Shown piece after piece: positions 26,682 through 36,358 of a DNA stretch of 36,499 nt (position 1 is the first letter of the stretch; each line of letters begins with the position of its first letter). The notes under the pieces are model-generated. The model was not told the DNA's origin and did no database searches. It worked only from the letters and a program-made list of their open reading frames with translations. A program made the position numbers and the translations under genes. The stretch comes from Burkholderiales bacterium (GTDB lineage Bacteria > Pseudomonadota > Gammaproteobacteria > Burkholderiales > Casimicrobiaceae): assembly GCA_025981645.1 (NCBI GenBank), contig JAICXH010000017.1, positions 1-36,499 of the forward strand, read 5' to 3'.

Positions 26682-27113
26682 TCAGCCGAGGCTGCCGCCG
26701 GCTGCTTCGATCGCCGCCTTGGCGCCGGCCGTCGCCGCGATGCCGGTGAGCTTCACCGCCTTCGCGAGCTTGCCGGTGCGGATCACCTTGGCGGCCTTCG
26801 CCGACTCGGGAACCACTCCGGCTGCCTTCAGTGCAATGAGATCGATGTCGGTGATCGGCAGCTTGTCGAGGTCCGACAGACGCACCTCGGCGGTGTCATT
26901 GCGCGAGCGCGACACGAAGCCGCGCTTCGGCAGCCGACGCTGCAGCGGCATCTGTCCGCCTTCGAAGCCGACCTTGTGGAAGCCGCCCGAGCGCGCCTTC
27001 TGGCCCTTGTGGCCGCGGCCCGCGGTCTTGCCGAGCCCCGAGCCGATTCCGCGGCCGACGCGGCGCCGTGACGTGTTGCTCCCCGCCGCCGGCTTGATCG
27101 TGTTGAGTCGCAT
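26682..27113 (-). CDS. rplO: Ribosomal protein uL15
   Basis: Late-assembling 50S protein, 143 residues. The glycine/arginine-rich N-terminus [20 protein letters not shown], then [20 protein letters not shown] and RRLPKRGF, is diagnostic. ATG 27111-27113 gives the normal start [16 protein letters not shown]. The gene starts 17 bp after the rpmD stop. Confidence 0.97.
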   Translation of the reverse strand: MRLNTIKPAAGSNTSRRRVGRGIGSGLGKTAGRGHKGQKARSGGFHKVGFEGGQMPLQRRLPKRGFVSRSRNDTAEVRLSDLDKLPITDIDLIALKAAGVVPESAKAAKVIRTGKLAKAVKLTGIAATAGAKAAIEAAGGSLG

Positions 27114-27130
27114 CGCTCGCTCCGCCTCGC

Positions 27131-27322
27131 TTAACCGTCCGCCACCTTGACGAGGTAGCTCACCTTGTCGACCATGCCGCGGATCGCAGGGGTATCGACG
27201 AGTTCCACCGTCTGACTGATCCGCTTCAATCCGAGTCCGCGCACCGTCTGCCGGTGGTCGGCGCGGCACGAGTTGGTGCCCTTGACGAGCGTGACCCTGA
27301 GCTTCCCGTTCGCCGCAGCCAT
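27131..27322 (-). CDS. rpmD: Ribosomal protein uL30
   Basis: Small 50S protein, 63 residues: [20 protein letters not shown], then [20 protein letters not shown] and [14 protein letters not shown]. The ATG overlaps the rpsE stop (TGATG). Length and motif are normal for the family, which is absent from some bacteria. Confidence 0.96.
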   Translation of the reverse strand: MAAANGKLRVTLVKGTNSCRADHRQTVRGLGLKRISQTVELVDTPAIRGMVDKVSYLVKVADG

Positions 27323-27855
27323 CACGCCTCCAGGATCTCTTCGACCGTCTTGCCGCGCTTGGCGGCAATGTCGGCCGGCGCGTGAATGGCCTCGAGACCA
27401 TTCAGCGTTGCCCGCACGACGTTGTACGGATTCGTCGGGCCGTGGCACTTGGCGAGGATGTTGGTGACGCCAACGACGTCGAACACCGCGCGCATTGCAC
27501 CGCCGGCGATGACTCCGGTACCGTCGGAAGCCGGCTGCATGTGCACGCGCGTCGAGCCGTGCCGGCCTTCGACGGCGTGGTGCAGCGTTCCCTTCTTCAG
27601 ACGCACCTTGATCATGTTGCGGCGCGCCTGCTCCATCGCCTTTTGCACGGCGACGGGCACTTCCTTCGCCTTGCCCTTGCCCATGCCGACGCGGCCGTCG
27701 CCGTCGCCGACCACGGTCAGTGCGGCGAAGCCCAGGATGCGCCCGCCCTTCACCACCTTGGTGACGCGGTTGATCGAGATCATCTTCTCGCGCAGGCCGT
27801 CGCCGCGGTCGTCCTGCTGCTGCGGCTGGCGCGGGTTGGATCGTTGCTGTGCCAT
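27322..27855 (-). CDS. rpsE: Ribosomal protein uS5
   Basis: 30S protein involved in decoding accuracy, 177 residues. The N-terminal double-stranded-RNA-binding fold has [40 protein letters not shown] and [16 protein letters not shown]. The C-terminal domain has [20 protein letters not shown] and [23 protein letters not shown] 27853-27855; the N-terminal [17 protein letters not shown] stretch is Gln-rich. Confidence 0.97.
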   Translation of the reverse strand: MAQQRSNPRQPQQQDDRGDGLREKMISINRVTKVVKGGRILGFAALTVVGDGDGRVGMGKGKAKEVPVAVQKAMEQARRNMIKVRLKKGTLHHAVEGRHGSTRVHMQPASDGTGVIAGGAMRAVFDVVGVTNILAKCHGPTNPYNVVRATLNGLEAIHAPADIAAKRGKTVEEILEA

Positions 27856-27878
27856 CGTGAGCCTTCGGGAATCCTTCG

Positions 27879-28232
27879 TCAGAACTTGAGTCCGCCCTCG
27901 CGGGCCGCATCGGCCAGCGCCTTGACGCGGCCGTGAAAGCGGAAGCCTGCGCGGTCGAACGCCACCGTTTCGATGCCCAGCGAGCGCGCCCGTTCGGCGA
28001 TGCGCGCGCCGACGACTGCCGCGGCTGCCTTGTTGCCGCCGTTCTTCACGTCATGGCGCACCGCGGCCTCGAGCGTCGACGCGCTCGCCAGCACGCGGTC
28101 GCCGGCGGGATCGATGATCTGCGCGTAGATATGGCAGTTCGACCGCCCAACGACGAGGCGGGTTGCGCGCTGCAGGGCGATCCGCACCCGGGTCCGTCGG
28201 GCTCGGCGCGATCGCGCTTCCTTCTTGTTCAT
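27879..28232 (-). CDS. rplR: Ribosomal protein uL18
   Basis: 5S rRNA-binding protein of the 50S central protuberance, 117 residues. [20 protein letters not shown], then [40 protein letters not shown] and the family C-terminus EGGLKF are present. ATG 28230-28232 is the family start; a GTG two codons earlier is possible. Confidence 0.97.
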   Translation of the reverse strand: MNKKEARSRRARRTRVRIALQRATRLVVGRSNCHIYAQIIDPAGDRVLASASTLEAAVRHDVKNGGNKAAAAVVGARIAERARSLGIETVAFDRAGFRFHGRVKALADAAREGGLKF

Positions 28233-28247
28233 CGTCACTCGCTCCGG

Positions 28248-28775
28248 CTACTTCTTCTTGGTTTCCTTGATCACCACGCGCTCATCGGCGTAGCGCACAC
28301 CCTTGCCCTTGTACGGCTCGGGCGGCCGCCACGCGCGGATCTCCGCCGCCGCCTGTCCGACCTGCTGCTTGTCGACACCCTTCACGACGATCTCGGTCTG
28401 CTGCGGCGTCTCGACCTTGACCCCTTTCGGCATCACCTGCACGACCGGGTGCGAGAAGCCGAGCGAAAGGTTCACCCGGTCGCCCGAGGCCTGCGCACGG
28501 TAGCCGACGCCGACCAGCGTGAGCTTCTTTTCGAAGCCCCGGGTGACGCCGGTGACCATGTTCGCGACCAGCGCGCGCACCGTGCCGTGCATTGCGCCGG
28601 CGTCCTCGCCCGCGGCCTTGAAGATCAGTGTGTCGCCTTCCCGCTCGATCGTGACCTCGGGCCCGAAGGTCCGCGACACGGTGCCGAGCGGTCCCTTGAC
28701 CGAGATGTCCCCGCCGGCGAGCGTGACCTCGACCTTGGGCGGAAGCTTGACCGGGTTGTTGCCGATGCGCGACAT
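28248..28775 (-). CDS. rplF: Ribosomal protein uL6
   Basis: 50S protein near the factor-binding site, 175 residues with two similar alpha/beta domains. [64 protein letters not shown], and [19 protein letters not shown] with the KKK tail are all typical. It is normally spaced, 15 bp before rplR and 14 bp after rpsH. Confidence 0.97.
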   Translation of the reverse strand: MSRIGNNPVKLPPKVEVTLAGGDISVKGPLGTVSRTFGPEVTIEREGDTLIFKAAGEDAGAMHGTVRALVANMVTGVTRGFEKKLTLVGVGYRAQASGDRVNLSLGFSHPVVQVMPKGVKVETPQQTEIVVKGVDKQQVGQAAAEIRAWRPPEPYKGKGVRYADERVVIKETKKK

Positions 28776-28789
28776 CCGCTCCCCCCCGC

Positions 28790-29188
28790 TCAGGCGACGA
28801 CGCAGAGCACTTCGCCGCCGACACCGCTGGCGCGTGCCTTGCGATCGGTCATCACGCCCTGCGACGTCGATACGATGGCGATGCCGAGCCCGTTCATCAC
28901 GCGCGGGATGTCGTCCTTGCCCCGGTAGATGCGTAGCCCCGGCTTCGACACCCGCTCGATCTTTTCGATCACCGGACGTCCCGCGTAGTAGCGCAGCGCG
29001 ATCTCGAGCTGCGGCCGCGGCGTATCGTCGCCCGACGTCTTGAAGCCATCGATGTACCCCTCGTCCTTCAGTACGCGGGCGATCGCAATCTTCACCTTCG
29101 ACGACGGCATCGTCACCGTGGCGTGCTCGATCATCTGCGCGTTGCGAATGCGCGTCAGCATGTCGGCGATGGGATCAGTCATGCTCAT
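28790..29188 (-). CDS. rpsH: Ribosomal protein uS8
   Basis: Primary 16S rRNA-binding protein and, in E. coli, the spc operon repressor. It is 132 residues: [38 protein letters not shown], and the conserved C-terminal [20 protein letters not shown] followed by [11 protein letters not shown]. The first ATG (29186-29188) is preferred over the second (29180-29182) because GAGG is seven bases upstream. Confidence 0.97.
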   Translation of the reverse strand: MSMTDPIADMLTRIRNAQMIEHATVTMPSSKVKIAIARVLKDEGYIDGFKTSGDDTPRPQLEIALRYYAGRPVIEKIERVSKPGLRIYRGKDDIPRVMNGLGIAIVSTSQGVMTDRKARASGVGGEVLCVVA

Positions 29189-29203
29189 CGTGTCACCTCG
29201 CCT

Positions 29204-29509
29204 CTACCAGCTTGCCTTCACGATGCCGGGAATCTCGCCGCGCATCGCGTACTCGCGCAGCTTGTTGCGCCCGAGACCGAACTTGCTGAATACGCCGCGC
29301 GGCCGGCCGGTAATGGCACAGCGGTTGCGCAGGCGCGTCGGATTGGCGTTGCGCGGCAGCGTCTGCAGCTTGAGCCGCGCGGCATAGCGGTCCTCGTCGG
29401 AGGCGCGCGAGTCGTCCATGATCGCCACCAGCGCGGCACGCCTCTTCGCGTACTTCGCGACGAGCTTCTCGCGCTTGTGTTGGCGGTTGATCAGTGCCAG
29501 TTTCGACAT
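29204..29509 (-). CDS. rpsN: Ribosomal protein uS14 (zinc-free form)
   Basis: 30S head protein of 101 residues: [60 protein letters not shown] and [11 protein letters not shown]. The long form without CxxC motifs is the zinc-independent type, in contrast to the zinc-type bL36 in the same operon. It lies 11 bp after rplE. Confidence 0.97.
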   Translation of the reverse strand: MSKLALINRQHKREKLVAKYAKRRAALVAIMDDSRASDEDRYAARLKLQTLPRNANPTRLRNRCAITGRPRGVFSKFGLGRNKLREYAMRGEIPGIVKASW

Positions 29510-29520
29510 GCGGTAATCCC

Positions 29521-30222
29521 TCAGTTCCGGAATGGAAACCTGAACGCGGCGAGCAGCGCCCTGGCCTCCGCGTCGGTCTTCGCGGTTGTCGCGATCGTGA
29601 TGTTCATGCCCCGTGTCGCGTCGATCTTGTCGTACTCGATCTCGGGAAAGATGCTCTGCTCCGTGACACCCATGTTGTAGTTGCCGCGGCCGTCGAAGCC
29701 GCGTCCCGACACGCCGCGGAAGTCGCGCACCCGCGGCAGCGCCACGGTGACGAGGCGGTCGAGAAATTCGTACATGCGCTCGTGGCGCAGCGTCACCATG
29801 CAGCCGATCGGGTAGCCCTCGCGGATCTTGAAGCCGGCGATCGCCTTGCGCGCCTTCGTGACCACCGGCTTCTGGCCGGCAATGCGCGTCATGTCGGCGA
29901 CGGCGTTGTCGAGGATTTTCCGATCCGCGGTGGCTTCGCCGACACCCATGTTGAGCACGATCTTGGTGATCTGCGGCACCTGCATCGCCGACGCGTAGCC
30001 GAACTCGCGCGTCAGCGCCGGAACGACCTCGCTGCGGTAGAACTCGCGCAGCCGCGCCGGGGCGTGCGGCTGCTCGGCGTCGTGCGCGATCTCGGCCGCC
30101 GGGGTGCCCTTGCTGTCGCCCTTGCCGGCCTTCTTCTCCACCTTCGCCGCCTTCGCGGCGGGCTTGGCGCCTTTCGCCTCGCCCCTCGGTGCCTTGGTCT
30201 CGGCGCGTTTGTCGTCAGCCAT
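29521..30222 (-). CDS. rplE: Ribosomal protein uL5 with long N-terminal extension
   Basis: 5S rRNA-binding protein. The core from about residue 56 ([108 protein letters not shown]) is a complete, normal L5. Ahead of it is an extra stretch of about 55 residues, beginning [20 protein letters not shown], rich in Lys and Ala with an acidic end, giving 233 residues against the usual 179 or so. The ATG at 30220-30222 overlaps the rplX stop by 8 bp and no other in-frame Met precedes the core, so the extension appears genuine rather than a misplaced start. Confidence 0.95.
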   Translation of the reverse strand: MADDKRAETKAPRGEAKGAKPAAKAAKVEKKAGKGDSKGTPAAEIAHDAEQPHAPARLREFYRSEVVPALTREFGYASAMQVPQITKIVLNMGVGEATADRKILDNAVADMTRIAGQKPVVTKARKAIAGFKIREGYPIGCMVTLRHERMYEFLDRLVTVALPRVRDFRGVSGRGFDGRGNYNMGVTEQSIFPEIEYDKIDATRGMNITIATTAKTDAEARALLAAFRFPFRN

Positions 30223-30532
30223 TGATCTGCTCGCCGTTGGACTTGTAGAAGCGGACCTTGCGGCCGTCGTCGAGAATGCGAAAACCGATTCGGTCCGCCT
30301 TGCGGGTGACCGGGTTCCAGATCGCGATGTTGGACACCGCGATCGGCGCCTCGACGGTGACGATCCCGCCCGGCTGGTTCTTCATCGGATTGGGCTTCGT
30401 GTGACGGCGCACCTGATTGACGCCGTTGACGACGAGGTGCGTCGCGTCGACGACCTTCGACACGTCGCCGCGCTTGCCCTTGTCGCGCCCGGCGATGACC
30501 ACCACCTGGTCGCCTGTCCTGATCTTGCGCAT
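30215..30532 (-). CDS. rplX: Ribosomal protein uL24
   Basis: Assembly-initiating 50S protein, 105 residues, with the KOW motif [20 protein letters not shown], then [20 protein letters not shown] and ETPI-type [18 protein letters not shown] 30530-30532 gives the family start MRKIRTGD; an upstream in-frame start five codons earlier is less likely. It overlaps rplE by 8 bp. Confidence 0.96.
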   Translation of the reverse strand: MRKIRTGDQVVVIAGRDKGKRGDVSKVVDATHLVVNGVNQVRRHTKPNPMKNQPGGIVTVEAPIAVSNIAIWNPVTRKADRIGFRILDDGRKVRFYKSNGEQING

Positions 30533-30564
30533 GGCTCTCTCTCGCAAACCTCGCTCGCCGGGGC

Positions 30565-30933
30565 CTAGAGCACTTCCGGCGCCAGCGACACGATCTTCAT
30601 GAACCGCTCGTTGCGCAGTTCGCGCGTGACCGGTACGAAGATCCGCGTGCCGATCGGCTCGAGCTTGTTGTTCAGCAGCACCGCAGCGTTGCTGTCGAAG
30701 CGGACGCGCGCACCGTCATCGCGCCGCACACCCTGCCGCGTGCGCACGACCACCGCGTTGTAGATCTCGCCCTTCTTGACCCGGCCGCGCGGCGCGGCAT
30801 CCTTCACCGAAACCTTGATCACGTCGCCGATATGCGCATAGCGGCGCTTGCTGCCGCCGAGCACCTTGATGCACATGACCGCGCGCGCGCCCGTGTTGTC
30901 GGCGACGTCGAGCACCGTCTGCATTTGAATCAT
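30565..30933 (-). CDS. rplN: Ribosomal protein uL14
   Basis: 50S protein at the subunit interface, 122 residues. [60 protein letters not shown] and the C-terminus [16 protein letters not shown] are diagnostic. It is first gene of the spc section here, separated from rpsQ by an unusually long 234-bp gap with its own promoter; GTTGGAGA precedes ATG 30931-30933. Confidence 0.97.
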   Translation of the reverse strand: MIQMQTVLDVADNTGARAVMCIKVLGGSKRRYAHIGDVIKVSVKDAAPRGRVKKGEIYNAVVVRTRQGVRRDDGARVRFDSNAAVLLNNKLEPIGTRIFVPVTRELRNERFMKIVSLAPEVL

Positions 30934-30966
30934 GACGACTTCTCCAACTTGATCCGCCCACGGACC

Positions 30967-31002
30967 CCGTGGCCGGTACGGCCCGGGACCGGCCAACCAC
31001 GG
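30967..31002. promoter_or_regulatory. Structured leader element upstream of rplN
   Basis: On the plus strand CCGTGGCCGG (30967-30976) can pair with CCGGCC (30989-30994) and ACGG (30999-31002), giving a 10-bp stem with a 4-base bulge and 12-base loop. The nonamer GGACCCCGT flanks the region as a direct repeat at 30962-30970 and 31018-31026. In the minus-strand transcript this lies about 30-70 bases before rplN. An attenuator or protein-binding leader is possible. Confidence 0.4.
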
Positions 31003-31106
31003 CCGACGGCCAGTTTTGGACCCCGTCGCGGGTGCGCATCCGCCGCGCATCCGGCTGGGAACGCTGCAACCGCCCCATCGGCGGGCGGAACAGCGGGAAA
31101 ACTGAA

Positions 31107-31135
31107 ATTATGACAGCTTCGCCCTTCTCCTGCAA
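31107..31135 (-). promoter_or_regulatory. Promoter for the spc section (upstream of rplN)
   Basis: The minus strand reads TTGCAG (31130-31135), 17 bases, then CATAAT (31107-31112; 5 of 6 to TATAAT) within TGTCATAAT, which also provides an extended -10 TG. Transcription would begin near 31100 and leave a leader of about 165 bases before rplN. The position matches the spc promoter known from E. coli, between rpsQ and rplN. Confidence 0.6.
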
Positions 31136-31167
31136 GCCAGCGGGCAGGGCCGCCCGCGGCTCCCGTT

Positions 31168-31467
31168 TCAGACCTCGCGCGCCTTCTCGACGACGCGGAC
31201 GAGTTTCCACGCCTTCAGCTTCGAAAGCTTGCGCGTCGCCTCGATCTCGACGAGATCGCCGGCCTTGCAGGCATTCGCCTCGTCGTGCGCGTGGTAGCGG
31301 TTCGAGCGCGTGACCACCTTGCCGTACAGCGCATGCTTGACGCGCCGCTCGACCAGCACGGTGATCGTCTTGTCCATGCGGTCGCTCACCACGCGGCCGG
31401 TCACCGTGTGCGCCGTTGCCGCGGGCGCGGTCGCGCCGCCAGCGGTCCCGTTCTGTTCTGCGCTCAT
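31168..31467 (-). CDS. rpsQ: Ribosomal protein uS17
   Basis: 16S rRNA-binding OB-fold protein, 99 residues. [40 protein letters not shown] and [20 protein letters not shown] are typical. The N-terminus has about 18 extra residues (Gly/Ala/Thr-rich). ATG 31465-31467 overlaps the rpmC stop (ATGA). It is the last gene of the S10 section. Confidence 0.96.
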   Translation of the reverse strand: MSAEQNGTAGGATAPAATAHTVTGRVVSDRMDKTITVLVERRVKHALYGKVVTRSNRYHAHDEANACKAGDLVEIEATRKLSKLKAWKLVRVVEKAREV

Positions 31468-31706
31468 GCGCGGGCTCCTCGTTCGGCCGCCGCCGGCTTC
31501 GCCGCCGCGGCCTTCTGCTGCGCCAGCAGCGTGCGTACGCGGGCGATGCCACGGCGCACGTCCTTCAGCTTGGCGGTGTTGGTGATCTGCTGCGTCGCCA
31601 CCTGCATGCGCAGGCCGAACTGCTCCTTCAAGAGCGCCTCCAGCTCGGTCTGCAGCTCGGTGGCCGACTTCCCGGCAAGCGCCTTCCTGGCTTCGGTCCG
31701 TTTCAT
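31464..31706 (-). CDS. rpmC: Ribosomal protein uL29
   Basis: Small helical 50S protein at the tunnel exit, 80 residues. [40 protein letters not shown] and [16 protein letters not shown] are family sequence. The C-terminal [16 protein letters not shown] tail is Ala/Lys-rich, making it slightly longer than the usual 60-70. Confidence 0.96.
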   Translation of the reverse strand: MKRTEARKALAGKSATELQTELEALLKEQFGLRMQVATQQITNTAKLKDVRRGIARVRTLLAQQKAAAAKPAAAERGARA

Positions 31707-31717
31707 CGCGTTCTCCG

Positions 31718-32134
31718 TCAGCCGCCCACCAAACGGTGGACGAACGTCGTGGCGAGCGGCAGTTTGGCGGCGGCGAGCGCGAACGCCTCGCGCGCAAGCG
31801 CCTCCTCGACGCCGTCCATCTCGTAGAGCACCTTGCCCGGCGTGATCTCGGCGACCCAGTACTCGGGATTTCCCTTGCCGTTGCCCATGCGGACCTCGGC
31901 CGGCTTCTTCGACACCGGCTTGTCGGGGAAGATGCGGATCCAGATCCGGCCGCCGCGCTTGATGTGACGGGTCATCGCGCGGCGCGCCGCCTCGATCTGG
32001 CGCGCGGTGAGACGGCCGCGGGCGGTCGCCTTCAGCCCGTATTCGCCGAAGCTCACCTTGTTGCCGACGGTCGCAACGCCCTTGTTGCGACCCTTCTGCT
32101 CCTTGCGGTACTTACGCCTGGCTGGCTGCAGCAT
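31718..32134 (-). CDS. rplP: Ribosomal protein uL16
   Basis: 50S protein that positions the A-site tRNA; 138 residues. [80 protein letters not shown] and [11 protein letters not shown] are all present. Its start overlaps the end of rpsC by 23 bp, an unusually long overlap for these genes. Confidence 0.97.
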   Translation of the reverse strand: MLQPARRKYRKEQKGRNKGVATVGNKVSFGEYGLKATARGRLTARQIEAARRAMTRHIKRGGRIWIRIFPDKPVSKKPAEVRMGNGKGNPEYWVAEITPGKVLYEMDGVEEALAREAFALAAAKLPLATTFVHRLVGG

Positions 32135-32867
32135 TCTTCGCTCCTGGTCCTGCGGCCGCTCCCGCGACAGCCGGGGTCTGGCGTCGCGGACGCGCCGGTG
32201 CCGGGGCGGGCGCCGGGGCCTGCGCCGGCTCGGCGTTGTGCGCCATGATCTCGCCCTTGAACACCCACACCTTGACGCCGATGACGCCGTACGTCGTGCG
32301 CGCCTCGGCGAACCCGTATTCGATGTCGGCGCGCAGCGTGTGCAGCGGCACGCGCCCTTCGCGGTACCACTCGCGGCGCGCGATCTCGACGCCGTTCAGC
32401 CGCCCCGAGCTCATCACTTTTATACCCTGCGCGCCGAGGCGCATCGCGTTCTGTATCGCGCGCTTCATCGCGCGGCGGAACATGATCCGCTTCTCGAGCT
32501 GCTGCGCAATCGAGTCGGCGACGAGCTGCGCATCGATCTCGGGCTTTCTGATCTCCTCGATCGACAGGCCGACGTCGGTGCCCATCATCCGGCGCAGGTC
32601 GGCACGCAGCGTCTCGATGTCCTCGCCCTTCTTGCCGATCACCACGCCGGGGCGGGCGCTGTACACGGTGATCCGCGCGTTCTTCGCCGGCCGCTCGATC
32701 GTCACCTTGGCGACCGACGCGTGCGCGAGCTTCTTCTTCAGGTATTCACGAACCTTGAGATCCTCGGCAAGCGTCGGCGCGAAGTGCTTGGTGTTGGCAA
32801 ACCAGCGCGACGTCCAGTTCCGGTTGACCGCGAGGCGGAACCCGATCGGATGAATCTTCTGTCCCAT
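32112..32867 (-). CDS. rpsC: Ribosomal protein uS3
   Basis: 30S head protein lining the mRNA entry channel, 251 residues. The N-terminus is [20 protein letters not shown]; the KH domain has [20 protein letters not shown] (GxxG loop); the C-domain has [20 protein letters not shown] and [20 protein letters not shown]. The last 40 or so residues form an Ala/Pro-rich tail ([15 protein letters not shown]) of no recognised function, which is also where rplP overlaps. Confidence 0.97.
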   Translation of the reverse strand: MGQKIHPIGFRLAVNRNWTSRWFANTKHFAPTLAEDLKVREYLKKKLAHASVAKVTIERPAKNARITVYSARPGVVIGKKGEDIETLRADLRRMMGTDVGLSIEEIRKPEIDAQLVADSIAQQLEKRIMFRRAMKRAIQNAMRLGAQGIKVMSSGRLNGVEIARREWYREGRVPLHTLRADIEYGFAEARTTYGVIGVKVWVFKGEIMAHNAEPAQAPAPAPAPARPRRQTPAVAGAAAGPGAKNAAASQA

Positions 32868-32869
32868 GG

Positions 32870-33211
32870 CTATTCCCGTTTCCCGTCGCCGACGGCGATG
32901 CGGATGTGGCAGGTCTGCTTGCCGATCGTGTTGCCGCGCCCCTTGGCTCGCGCGGTGAAGCGGCGCAGCGTATCGGCCTTGTCGACGTAGATCGTCGTGA
33001 CCCTGAGCTCGTCGACGTCGGCCCCCTCGTTGTGCTCGGCGTTGGCGATCGCCGACTCGAGCACCTTCTTCAGAATGCGCGCGCCCTTCTTCGGGCTGAA
33101 CGCGAGCAGGTCGAGCGCCCTGTCCACGGGCAAGCCGCGGATCTGGTCGGCGACGAGCCGGCCCTTCTGGGCCGACAGGCGGACGCCGCGCAACGTAGCA
33201 GTGGTTTCCAT
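32870..33211 (-). CDS. rplV: Ribosomal protein uL22
   Basis: 50S protein with a beta hairpin in the exit tunnel, 113 residues: [80 protein letters not shown]. It is normal in length and sits 2 bp before rpsC. Confidence 0.97.
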   Translation of the reverse strand: METTATLRGVRLSAQKGRLVADQIRGLPVDRALDLLAFSPKKGARILKKVLESAIANAEHNEGADVDELRVTTIYVDKADTLRRFTARAKGRGNTIGKQTCHIRIAVGDGKRE

Positions 33212-33218
33212 CAGATCC

Positions 33219-33518
33219 TCACTTGCGCCGGGGGGGCGCTGCCGGCGCCGCGACCTTCCTGTCCGAAGAATGGCCCTTGAAGGTGCGCGTCAGCGCGAAT
33301 TCGCCGAGCTTGTGCCCGACCATGTTCTCCGACACGTAGACCGGAATGTGCTGCTTGCCGTTGTGCACGGCGATGGTGAGGCCGACGAACTCCGGCGTGA
33401 TCGTCGAACGGCGCGACCAGGTCCTGATCGGCTTCTTGTCGTTGACCGCGCGCGCCACATCGACCTTCTTCAGCAGATGGTCGTCGACGAACGGGCCCTT
33501 CCTGATTGAACGTGCCAT
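33219..33518 (-). CDS. rpsS: Ribosomal protein uS19
   Basis: 30S head protein, 99 residues: [80 protein letters not shown]. The C-terminus is slightly extended (PAAPPRRK). The spacing is tight, 6-7 bp from its neighbours. Confidence 0.97.
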   Translation of the reverse strand: MARSIRKGPFVDDHLLKKVDVARAVNDKKPIRTWSRRSTITPEFVGLTIAVHNGKQHIPVYVSENMVGHKLGEFALTRTFKGHSSDRKVAAPAAPPRRK

Positions 33519-33524
33519 GTCCGG

Positions 33525-34358
33525 TTATCCCTTGGTCGCGTGACGGCGGCGCACGATCATCACGTCGGTCCGCTTGTTGCGACGCGTCTTGTATCCCTTC
33601 GCCGGCGTGCCCCACGGCGACATCGGGTGATGGCGGCCGCCGCCGCCGTTGGTGCGCCCGCCCATCGGGTGGTCGACCGGGTTCATCGCGATGCCGCGCA
33701 CCGTCGGGCGCTTGCCGCGCCAGCGGTTGGCACCCGCCTTGCCGATCGAGCGCAGGCTGTGCTCCTCGTTGCCGACCTCGCCGATCGTCGCGCGGCAATC
33801 GACGTGCACCTTGCGAATCTCGCCCGAGCGCAGGCGGACCTGCGCGTAGGCGCCTTCGCGCGCGAGCAACTGCACACCGGCGCCCGCCGACCGCGCGAGC
33901 TGCGCACCCTTGCCGGGTTGCATCTCGATGCAGTGGATCGTCGTGCCGACCGGGATGTTGCGCAGCGGCAGCGTGTTGCCGGGCCGGATCGCCGCGTCGC
34001 TGCCCGACATCAGCTGCACGCCCGCGGCGACACCGCGAGGGGCGATGATGTAGCGCCGCTCGCCGTCCGCATAGAGCAGCAGCGCGAGGTTCGCGCTGCG
34101 ATTGGGATCGTATTCGAGCCGCTCGACCTTCGCCGCGATGCCGTCCTTGTTGCGCCTGAAATCGACCACCCGGTAGTGGCGCTTGTGCCCGCCGCCCTTG
34201 TGCCGCGTCGTGATGTGGCCGTGGTTGTTGCGCCCGGAGCCGCGCGTCGTGCTCTCGGTGAGCGACGCGACCGGTGGTCCCTTGTGCAGGGTGTGGTTGA
34301 CGACCTTGACGAGCGACCTGCGGCCGTTCGACGTGGGCTTGACCTTGACGAGCGCCAT
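33525..34358 (-). CDS. rplB: Ribosomal protein uL2
   Basis: 50S protein close to the peptidyl transferase centre, 277 residues. [80 protein letters not shown] and [19 protein letters not shown] cover the full protein. It starts one base after rplW. Confidence 0.98.
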   Translation of the reverse strand: MALVKVKPTSNGRRSLVKVVNHTLHKGPPVASLTESTTRGSGRNNHGHITTRHKGGGHKRHYRVVDFRRNKDGIAAKVERLEYDPNRSANLALLLYADGERRYIIAPRGVAAGVQLMSGSDAAIRPGNTLPLRNIPVGTTIHCIEMQPGKGAQLARSAGAGVQLLAREGAYAQVRLRSGEIRKVHVDCRATIGEVGNEEHSLRSIGKAGANRWRGKRPTVRGIAMNPVDHPMGGRTNGGGGRHHPMSPWGTPAKGYKTRRNKRTDVMIVRRRHATKG

Positions 34359-34359
34359 C

Positions 34360-34674
34360 TCAGGCCTCCGCCGCGAAGTTGATCTGCTGGCCCGGCTTCA
34401 GGCACACGTACGCCTTCTTCCAGTTCCGACGCCGTCCCATGAAACGCCCGAAGCGCTTCTCCTTGCCACCTACGTTGGCGATCTGCACGGACTCGACCTC
34501 GACCTTGAACATCAGCTCGACCGCGGCCTTCACCTCGGGCTTGGTCGCATCCTGCAGCACGCGGAAGATCACCTGCTCGTGCTTGTCGGCGATGAACGTT
34601 GCCTTCTCGGACACCACCGGCGCCAGCAGCACGGTCATCAGCCGTTCGGAGTTGTACTTCACCGCGGCGTTCAT
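34360..34674 (-). CDS. rplW: Ribosomal protein uL23
   Basis: 50S protein at the tunnel exit, docking site for trigger factor and SRP; 104 residues. [40 protein letters not shown] and [20 protein letters not shown] are typical. The ATG overlaps the rplD stop (ATGA). Confidence 0.97.
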   Translation of the reverse strand: MNAAVKYNSERLMTVLLAPVVSEKATFIADKHEQVIFRVLQDATKPEVKAAVELMFKVEVESVQIANVGGKEKRFGRFMGRRRNWKKAYVCLKPGQQINFAAEA

Positions 34675-35300
34675 CCCAGCATCTCCTCGAATTGCGCCAC
34701 CGCGCCGCGTGTCAGCAGCACGTGGTTGAAGCGGACAAGGCTCACCGGATCGACCTCGCGCGCCTCCAGCACCAGCACGTCGGGGAGGTTGCGCGACGAC
34801 AGGAACAAGTTCTCGTCGAGCTTCTCGGTCACGACCAGTACGGTGCCCGCGAGGCCGTAGCCACGGATCTTGTGCGCGAACGTCTTCGTCTTCGGGCCGT
34901 CGAGCGCAAACGACTCGATCACTGCGAGGCGTTCCTCACGGACGAGTTGCGACAGAATCGACGCGATCCCGGCGCGATACATCTTGCGGTTGACCTTCTG
35001 CGAGAAGTTCTCGTCGGGCGAGCTCGGGAAGATCTTGCCGCCGCCGCGCCACAGCGGGCTGTTCGCCTGCCCGGCGCGCGCGCGGCCGCTGCCCTTCTGC
35101 TGCCACGGCTTGCGGTGCGACTTGTTGATCTCGCCGCGCCCCTTCTGCGCGCGCGTGCCCGAGCGCGCGTTCGCCTGGTACGCGGTCACCACCTGGTGAA
35201 TCAGCGGCTCGTTGTAGGCGCGCGCGAACAGGGTGTCGGACGCCGCGCAAGTCGCGGATGGCTTGCCCTGGTCGTCGATCAGTCGGAGATCCATCGTCAC
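34671..35300 (-). CDS. rplD: Ribosomal protein uL4
   Basis: 50S tunnel protein and, in E. coli, the repressor of the S10 operon; 209 residues. The extended loop [20 protein letters not shown], then [20 protein letters not shown], is conserved, as is [23 protein letters not shown] overlaps the rplC stop (ATGA). Confidence 0.97.
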   Translation of the reverse strand: MTMDLRLIDDQGKPSATCAASDTLFARAYNEPLIHQVVTAYQANARSGTRAQKGRGEINKSHRKPWQQKGSGRARAGQANSPLWRGGGKIFPSSPDENFSQKVNRKMYRAGIASILSQLVREERLAVIESFALDGPKTKTFAHKIRGYGLAGTVLVVTEKLDENLFLSSRNLPDVLVLEAREVDPVSLVRFNHVLLTRGAVAQFEEMLG

Positions 35301-35953
35301 GCCCCCTTCGTCGCCGGCGTCTTCGCCGACGGCCGCACGACGATGTGTCCGCCGTCAGCGCCGGGCACCGCACCGCGCACGAGCAGGAGGCCGCGCTCGG
35401 CGTCGACCCGCACGATCTTCAGTGTCTGCACGGTACGGGTCACGTTGCCGTACTGCCCCGCCATCCGCTTGCCCGGGAACACGCGGCCGGGATCCTGGGC
35501 CATCGAGATCGAGCCCGGCGTGTTGTGCGAGCGCGAGTTGCCGTGCGACGCGCGGTTCGAGCTGAAATTGTGGCGCACGATCGTGCCGGTGAAGCCGCGG
35601 CCCTTGGTGGTGCCGGTGACGTCGACGAGCTGCCCGACGGCAAACGTGTCCACGCCGAGTACGTCGCCCGCCTTGAACCCCGCGAGCGCGTCGGCGGCAA
35701 CGCGGAACTCCCGCAGCACCTGCCCGCCCTCGACGCCCGCCTTCGCGAGATGACCCGCCTGCGGCTTCGAGACGCGCGAGGCGCGCCGTTTTCCCCAGGT
35801 GACCTGAACCGCGGCGTAGCCGTCGGATTCGGGGGTCTTCACCTGCGTGACGCGGTTGTTCGCGACGTCGAGCACCGTCACCGGAACGCTGCTTCCATCG
35901 TCGGCGAAGACCCGCGTCATGCCGATCTTGCGGCCTACCAGTCCCAAACTCAT
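35297..35953 (-). CDS. rplC: Ribosomal protein uL3
   Basis: Assembly-initiating 50S protein reaching toward the peptidyl transferase centre; 218 residues. [60 protein letters not shown] and [18 protein letters not shown] contain the Gln-bearing loop that is methylated by PrmB in E. coli. It is 90 bp downstream of rpsJ; that gap contains GCCGGC repeats able to form a small hairpin. Confidence 0.97.
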   Translation of the reverse strand: MSLGLVGRKIGMTRVFADDGSSVPVTVLDVANNRVTQVKTPESDGYAAVQVTWGKRRASRVSKPQAGHLAKAGVEGGQVLREFRVAADALAGFKAGDVLGVDTFAVGQLVDVTGTTKGRGFTGTIVRHNFSSNRASHGNSRSHNTPGSISMAQDPGRVFPGKRMAGQYGNVTRTVQTLKIVRVDAERGLLLVRGAVPGADGGHIVVRPSAKTPATKGA

Positions 35954-36043
35954 GTCGTTCTCTCTCTTCGTGTTGACCGCATCGCTGCGGTGCCGGCTTC
36001 AATTGGCCGGCTGCGGAATCGATCCGCTATCGCCGCTCCCGCC

Positions 36044-36355
36044 TCATTGCAGCTTGATTTCGACGTCGACCCCGGCGGGGAGGTCGAGCTTCATCAGCTG
36101 ATCGACCGTCTTGTCGGTCGGATCGATGATGTCCATCAGGCGCAGGTGCGTGCGGATCTCGAACTGGTCGCGCGACGTCTTGTTGACGTGGGGCGAGCGC
36201 AGCACGTCGTATCGCTCGATCCGCGTCGGCAGCGGCACCGGGCCCCTGACGACCGCACCCGAGCGCTTCGCCGTGTCGACGATTTCCTGCGCCGACTGAT
36301 CGATCAGCTTGTAATCGAACGCCTTCAGGCGAATGCGGATTCTCTGGTTTTGCAT
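36044..36355 (-). CDS. rpsJ: Ribosomal protein uS10 (NusE)
   Basis: 30S head protein that also serves as NusE in transcription antitermination with NusB; 103 residues. [60 protein letters not shown] and [20 protein letters not shown] are family sequence. It starts 3 bp after the tuf stop, so the S10 section is continuous with tuf. Confidence 0.98.
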   Translation of the reverse strand: MQNQRIRIRLKAFDYKLIDQSAQEIVDTAKRSGAVVRGPVPLPTRIERYDVLRSPHVNKTSRDQFEIRTHLRLMDIIDPTDKTVDQLMKLDLPAGVDVEIKLQ

Positions 36356-36358
36356 GGT

